Assembly: GCA_002803225.1 (NCBI GenBank)
Contig: NXFV01001146.1
Coordinates: 27,291 to 91,290, forward strand
Reading direction: 5' to 3'
Origin: Gamarada debralockiae
Taxonomy: Eukaryota; Ascomycota; Leotiomycetes; Helotiales; Hyphodiscaceae
Length of the DNA stretch: 64,000 bases
Shown here: positions 58,970 through 64,000 of the stretch, in pieces
Layout: each line of letters begins with the position of its first letter
How positions within the stretch are numbered: position 1 is the first letter of the stretch
Program-made: the position numbers and the translations under genes
Notes under the pieces: generated by a model
Database searches by the model: none
What the model was told of the DNA's origin: nothing
Seen by the model: only the letters and a program-made list of their open reading frames with translations

Positions 58970-60076
58970 AGTTAGAGCAGGTTGTCTTTGTTCGTTCGAT
59001 TGAGAAGGTTGTACTTTATTCCGTTCGTCGTCAAATTCCTCAACTGCACTATAATTAGCTTGCTTTCTTAGATATCACTGGTTCGATCGATACATGCAAT
59101 TTATCGCCCAAATAGCTCTCAACAGACATTCATTTTTAAAGAATTGTCCAGTCCGGGACCGGACTGGCTCTTTTAAGTGTTTTGGAACGTCAGTGAGGGA
59201 ATGGCATCGAATCTGAAGAAGTGGAAGTGTCTGAATGTTGCGCAATTGGTTTGGAAATAGGAGAGTGCGTTGAACGGGATTGTTACAGTCGCTAGCGAAA
59301 TCGGCTTCCGCCCTAAACGCCCTAAACACTTCTGAAAATTTACGGTCAGCCACATTTACAAGCCACTTGTCCCGGCGCTAGTTTACTTCTGGCTAGCTGT
59401 CTCTATCCCTGCATCCGTCCTAATTTGATTGCTACGCTCCGGCCTACATTTAATAGATCCACGCACCTCAAACACAGAACTCCTTGCAGTACTGTACTGC
59501 AGTGTACAGTAAAGCTTCGAATGCGCTTCTCTCTTGAAAAGTCGGGCCACTTTCTGTATTATCCTTGCGCGCAGCTTTGCCTTTTTCGGTAAGGCGCAGT
59601 GCAAGGGTAATATTCCGATGTACCAGCGGTAGGGAGCCCATCAGACGAAAATGATCTGCTGTTCCTGCGCCGCAGGGCTAAACGATCGTGGGCGATGGTG
59701 GGCTCGCAAGAGTGACCCTTGTAGAATTCTCTTGGCACGATCTAACGGGCCGCTCTGCGCCGTGGTCCACGTTAGCCAGCGGGGCAGCGGGAACTGCTAC
59801 AAGGGTCGCCTTCGTCAGATGTCAACTCGCCTCCGCTCCTTCGCTCGTCTTTAACATGTGTTCTTGCCATGTTCGCGAAATCAATCCCACCATTGCTCTT
59901 GCGACGTTCTTTGCAAGGCATAGGAAGTCCTCCATGGCGCCACCATGCACCATTGTGAATCCTCATTGGCAGCCTAAGCGAGCCAGCTGGCAGGCTCGAG
60001 CCCTGGGAAAATCGTCCGATCATAACTGCTCTCGCCATACCGTTGTCTACGCTTGTTATGTGTGTCTGTAGAAGAG
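58970..60076. other. divergent intergenic region
   Basis: 1.1 kb between the kinase and NLR starts. A perfect hairpin CCAGTCCGG-GA-CCGGACTGG lies at 59148-59167. Frames such as 59353..59075 (-) and 59688..60071 (+) show no motif and are not called. Confidence 0.4.
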
Positions 60077-63000
60077 ATGGCTCCAAAACCCTTTGAGCGA
60101 TTCAAACGTGTCTTCGGAGGCTATCGCTCAAAGGCCTCCGAAGCATCTAACAGCAAACATGACAACGACCAGCAAGGCAGCCCTGCCACCTCATCCACCT
60201 CGTTGCCAACACCACCAATAGGTATGGAAGCCCTCCTCAAGTCGCAGAAGGCTTCTTACTCATAAGCTCTAGCGAAAGTCGAACACTCGCCTCTTGAACA
60301 AATCATGTCCTCAACTGCGCAGCCAGCATCTTCGCCTCAAAAAGTAACATCGGCTGGGAGTCCTTCTCCCACGGCGTCTTCCAACCAACCTACCCTGCAC
60401 GGAACACAAACCTCGCTAACCCTGCTAGAACATTCGGAGACTACAGCGGCGCCGTCGCTTTGGGACCGCGCTTATGAGACCCTCAGAAAGGAGGATAAAC
60501 AGTTGGTGGATAATTACGAGAAGCTGCTTTCGAGGGAGCTGGAGAAGATAAGTATGTATCAACAGCGGGGTCTTTGTTGCTGCTGCTAACCCAGACGCAG
60601 CCTTAGATTCGAATACATCGAACAGCGGACCACTTGATAAGACCGAACAAAGCTTGGACGAGACCAACAACCAGATCGACACGAACTTCCAGGAACGTCG
60701 AGCACAACTGGACGGTATAATCAAGAGTGGCCTACAGCGAATGGAAGAGAAGAAGATCAAATACACTATTGCTGGCCATGAATTTGTCCTGCAGGATCAG
60801 ATTGCGCAAACTGCAGGGCTGGTGCAAGGGATGAAAGATTTTGTTGGTACCGCTGTCGCGGCATCTCCACCAGCCTCTTTGGCCTGGGCCGGCGTCTGCG
60901 TCATTCTCCCAATCCTCACTAACCCCAGCGCCGCAGAACAAGCCAACAGTGATGGATTCACATATGTTATCTCTCACATGCGCTTCTACGTTGCGCTCGA
61001 GCCCCTGCTATTGCCGAAGGATCAGGACCAGAATGCCACTATTCCCAAAGATTTGAAGGATCAATTTGAGTCCGATATGATGGAGCTATATCAGCACATC
61101 CTTAACTTCCAATTCAAAAGTGTTTTGCGATTCTATCGGACGTGGCTTGCAAAACTTGGACGAGATGTGATCCAATACGAAGACTGGAAGGGGATGCTGT
61201 CCAAGGTCCAAGAACGCGAAAAGATTGTGGACGTCGACTTCACGAAAATAAATGATTCAGCTTCCAGAAAAGAGCTGGAGGAACTTCACAAGAACGCACG
61301 TGGATCCCTCGAAACCATGCAAAAGCTTCTGTTAGTCGCTCAGCAACAGCTCCAAGTCTCCGAAGAGCAGCGGGACTTTTTACAAGAGATCGCCAAGGAC
61401 ACAAAGAACATGAGGTATGCCATTCCATCCATTCTCGTCGTCAATCCGCCTCGACCTGACATCTAAGTAGCAAAACCCTCGGCGAGGCTCATGATGCCGA
61501 TCAAGCTGCCATTAACCTTCCAATGGCAGAAAACGCGCTTCACGATAGTGCAGCGGACCAAGACATTCCCCTGTGCCAGCCAGGTACCAGAGTAGCCATA
61601 TTGAACCGCATTAATGCATGGGCAGACGCCACCGAAAGCGAGACCATATTCTGGGTCTCCGGGCCCGCTGGTACCGGCAAATCTACTATTTCTCGCAGTC
61701 TCGCGCGTTCCCTTGCCGACACGGGCAAGCTTGGAGCCACCTACTTCTTCAAAAGAGGGGAAGATGGCCGGAATGGCACGGCTCTAATTTTCCCGACGAT
61801 TGCGAACCAATTAATCAACAAGATCCCTATGTTCAGAACTTGCCTTAGGAAATCTCTAGAAAAATTGGGCAATGCCAAAGTCGAGAATAAGGCTCTAGAA
61901 GAACAGTTCAAGACGCTCATTCAGATTCCACTCTCGGAGCTACTCCCTGACAAGTCAGGAACTTTGACAAGAGTCATTATCATCGACGCTCTGGACGAAT
62001 GCGAACGATACGACCACGTTTCCCGGATTCTCACTCTACTCTCCCAGCTTCAACCGCTTAATACAGTGCGCTTGCGCGTGTTTCTGACAAGCAGGTCCGC
62101 CCAACCCATTGTTGGCGCCTTTAAGGATCTCAGAAAGAAGCGTGCTACATACCGGTGTCTGACGTTGGACGAAGAATTATCCGACGAAACGAAGACCGAC
62201 ATATCCGCCTTCCTGAAAGAGAGATTTGCAACCATCAAGGCTGATTGCGATATCACGGAGGATCCTTGGCCAGACCCTAATGACCTGGGTCGTCTCGTTA
62301 GCTTGGCGACGACCCCTTCGCCATTGTTTATTTACGCAGCAACTCTCTGTCGGTTCGTCTATGACGGCACAGAAAGGAAGAAACCCACGAAACAATTGGC
62401 GCTATGGCTCGAGCAGTGTGACAAGAATAAATCACAGCTCAATCAGATATATATGCCAATTCTCCATCATTTACTCAGTAGGGATGAACGCCGCGAAAAC
62501 GCTAGCGCTCTCGATGAGGACCAATCGCAAATAATGCAGATTCTTAGCTCCATTGTTCTTCTCGCCACTCCCCTTCCAGCTCGAAATTTAGCGGGTCTTC
62601 TTGGCATAGATGACTACGACGTTAACTATTGCCTCCGAAACCTGCATGCAGTCCTTAATGTTCCCACTGACCCTCACGCTCCCGTGCGGCTGCTGCACAA
62701 GTCTTTTAGTGACTTCCTGCTTGGAGATGAGGGAACGGGCACTGACAACTTCCGAGTAAATGCTGCGGAAACACACACGATCCTTGCGTCGAAATGCATC
62801 CAGCGCATGACGAGCAACAACGGACTTCGGAAGGATATATGCGATATTCGAGAACCTGGAAAGTCGAGAGCAGAACTCGATAAGGCGATTATCACTTGCT
62901 ATATACCTCCTGATCTCGATTATTCCTGCCTTTACTGGGTATATCACCTGCAGCACAGTGGACAACGTATCACGGATGAAGATGAGGTCTACACCTTCCT

Positions 63001-64000
63001 CCACACCCACTTCCTTCACTGGCTTGAAGTGTTAAGCCTCACAGGGAGAATATCAGAAGCAATAGGTATGATTGACGGCTTGCTTACTATGGTAGAGGTA
63101 CGTTGTTTACCAGCCTCGCGCCCGAACATATGCTGATAATAATTATTAGCCTCAAAAGAGCACCGAACTTTTGGGATTACTTCACGACGCGAAGCGTTTT
63201 GTCCTCAGCTACAGCTCAATAACTGACTCGTCGCCCCTCCAGCTCTACTCTTCTGCACTTATCTTCGCCCCAAAAGAGAGCATTATTCGAAATACATTCC
63301 GGAATTGTATACCAGATTGGATTTCACAGCTGCCAAAGGTAGAATCAGGTTGGAATGCCGTTCTGCAGACGCTCGAGGGCCATAGCGGTTCGGTTGTGTC
63401 CGTAGCCTTCTCACACGACTCGAAGCTGCTAGCGTCGGCGTCGTATGATAAGACTATCAAGATCTGGGACGCAAGTACTGGCACCTGTCAGCAGACGCTC
63501 GAGGGCCATGACAGTTTAGTCATGTCCGTAGCCTTCTCACACGACTCGAAGCTGCTAGCGTCAGCGTCGGACGATAAGACCATCAAGATCTGGGACGCGA
63601 GTACTAGCACCTGTCAGCAGACGCTCGAGGGCCATGGCAGTTGGGTTATATCCGTAACCTTCTCACATGACTCGAAGCTGCTGGCATCGGCGTCGGGCGA
63701 TAAGACCGTCAAGATCTGGGACGCAAGTACTAGTACCTGTCAGCAGACGCTTGAGGGCCATGGCAGTTGGGTTATGTCTATAGCCTTCTCACACGACTCG
63801 AAGCTGCTGGTATCAGCGTCGGACGATAAGACTGTCAAGATCTGGGACGTGAGTACCGGCACCTGTCAGCAGACGCTCGAGGGCCATGGCGGTTGGGTCA
63901 GGTCTGTAGCCTTCTCACACGACTCGAAGCTGCTAGTATCGGCGTCGGACAATAAGACTGTCAAGATCTGGGACGTGAGTACTAGCACCTGTCAGCAGAC
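60077..64000 (+). CDS. NACHT-WD40 NLR-like (STAND) protein, 3' end outside window
   Basis: Exons 60077..60221, 60273..60551, 60601..61414, 61471..63097 and 63150 to beyond 64000; introns are about 50-55 nt and in phase. A serine/threonine-rich head precedes an NWD-type N-domain (WDRAYETLRKEDKQLVDNYE; later ASLAWAGVCVILPIL). The NACHT P-loop GPAGTGKST lies at about residues 477-485 and Walker B IIIDALDEC at 581-590. After a helical linker, WD40 repeats of exactly 42 residues begin at 63366: five are complete by 63995, each QTLEGH...SHDSKLL...KTxKIWD...TCQ. The architecture is that of HET-E/NWD incompatibility proteins, cytosolic sensors of non-self. The array continues past the window end. Confidence 0.95.
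63366..63995 (+). repeat. 126-bp WD40-coding tandem repeats, five complete copies
   Basis: Units start at 63366, 63492, 63618, 63744 and 63870 and are nearly identical at the DNA level. Differences cluster in a few codons: repeat positions 7-9, 11 and 27, plus minor changes at 13, 14, 23, 28, 31, 36 and 39. The array runs off the window. Confidence 0.95.

Overview
The window is nuclear DNA of a filamentous ascomycete (Pezizomycotina). The evidence is short GT-AG introns of about 50-150 nt with CTAAC-like branch sites, two HET-domain proteins, two NACHT-type STAND proteins, a microbial rhodopsin, a secreted Rds1/LsdA-type ferritin-like protein and a Zn2Cys6 regulator. The gene mix suggests a leotiomycete, but the sequence alone does not prove that.

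Layout. 1-6.1 kb: a HET protein, a repeat-bearing gap with a short inverted-repeat element (3995-4252), and a three-exon unknown gene. 6.9-15.8 kb: housekeeping genes, namely a GFA/CENP-V-type zinc enzyme, a large inositol-polyphosphate 5-phosphatase with a WD-like region, a micro-exon gene and a CID/RS-type RNA-processing factor. 15.8-18 kb: a gap holding degraded coding sequence. 18-22.3 kb: a CASTOR-like ACT protein and a rhodopsin with proton-pump residues. 22.9-27.1 kb: an HNH endonuclease-like gene with tandem repeats at its 3' end, an SDR, and a fragment that looks like an internally deleted copy of the HNH locus. 27.3-40.5 kb: CoA-transferase III/AMACR-like racemase, Vps1 dynamin, ribokinase, Gid7 and V-ATPase subunit A.

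41-46.6 kb: a HET gene directly followed by a NACHT gene on the same strand, a possible allorecognition pair. 46.7-52.2 kb: secreted or membrane proteins (Rds1/LsdA-like, SGNH esterase, GT92). 53-56.8 kb: a multiply disrupted pseudogene of an NRPS-like adenylation domain next to a Zn2Cys6 regulator. 57.4-59 kb: a near-perfect 160-bp hairpin touching the 3' end of an SRPK-like kinase gene. 60 kb to the end: a large NACHT-WD40 protein that runs off the window, with nearly identical 126-bp WD40 repeats.

Functionally, the conserved core genes serve membrane traffic and pH (VPS1, VMA1), sugar metabolism (GID7, ribokinase), lipid signalling and RNA processing. The ends and several gaps hold fast-evolving incompatibility genes, repeats and pseudogenes. 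Exon borders were inferred by eye from splice signals and frame continuity. Family calls rest on recalled motifs, not on searches.
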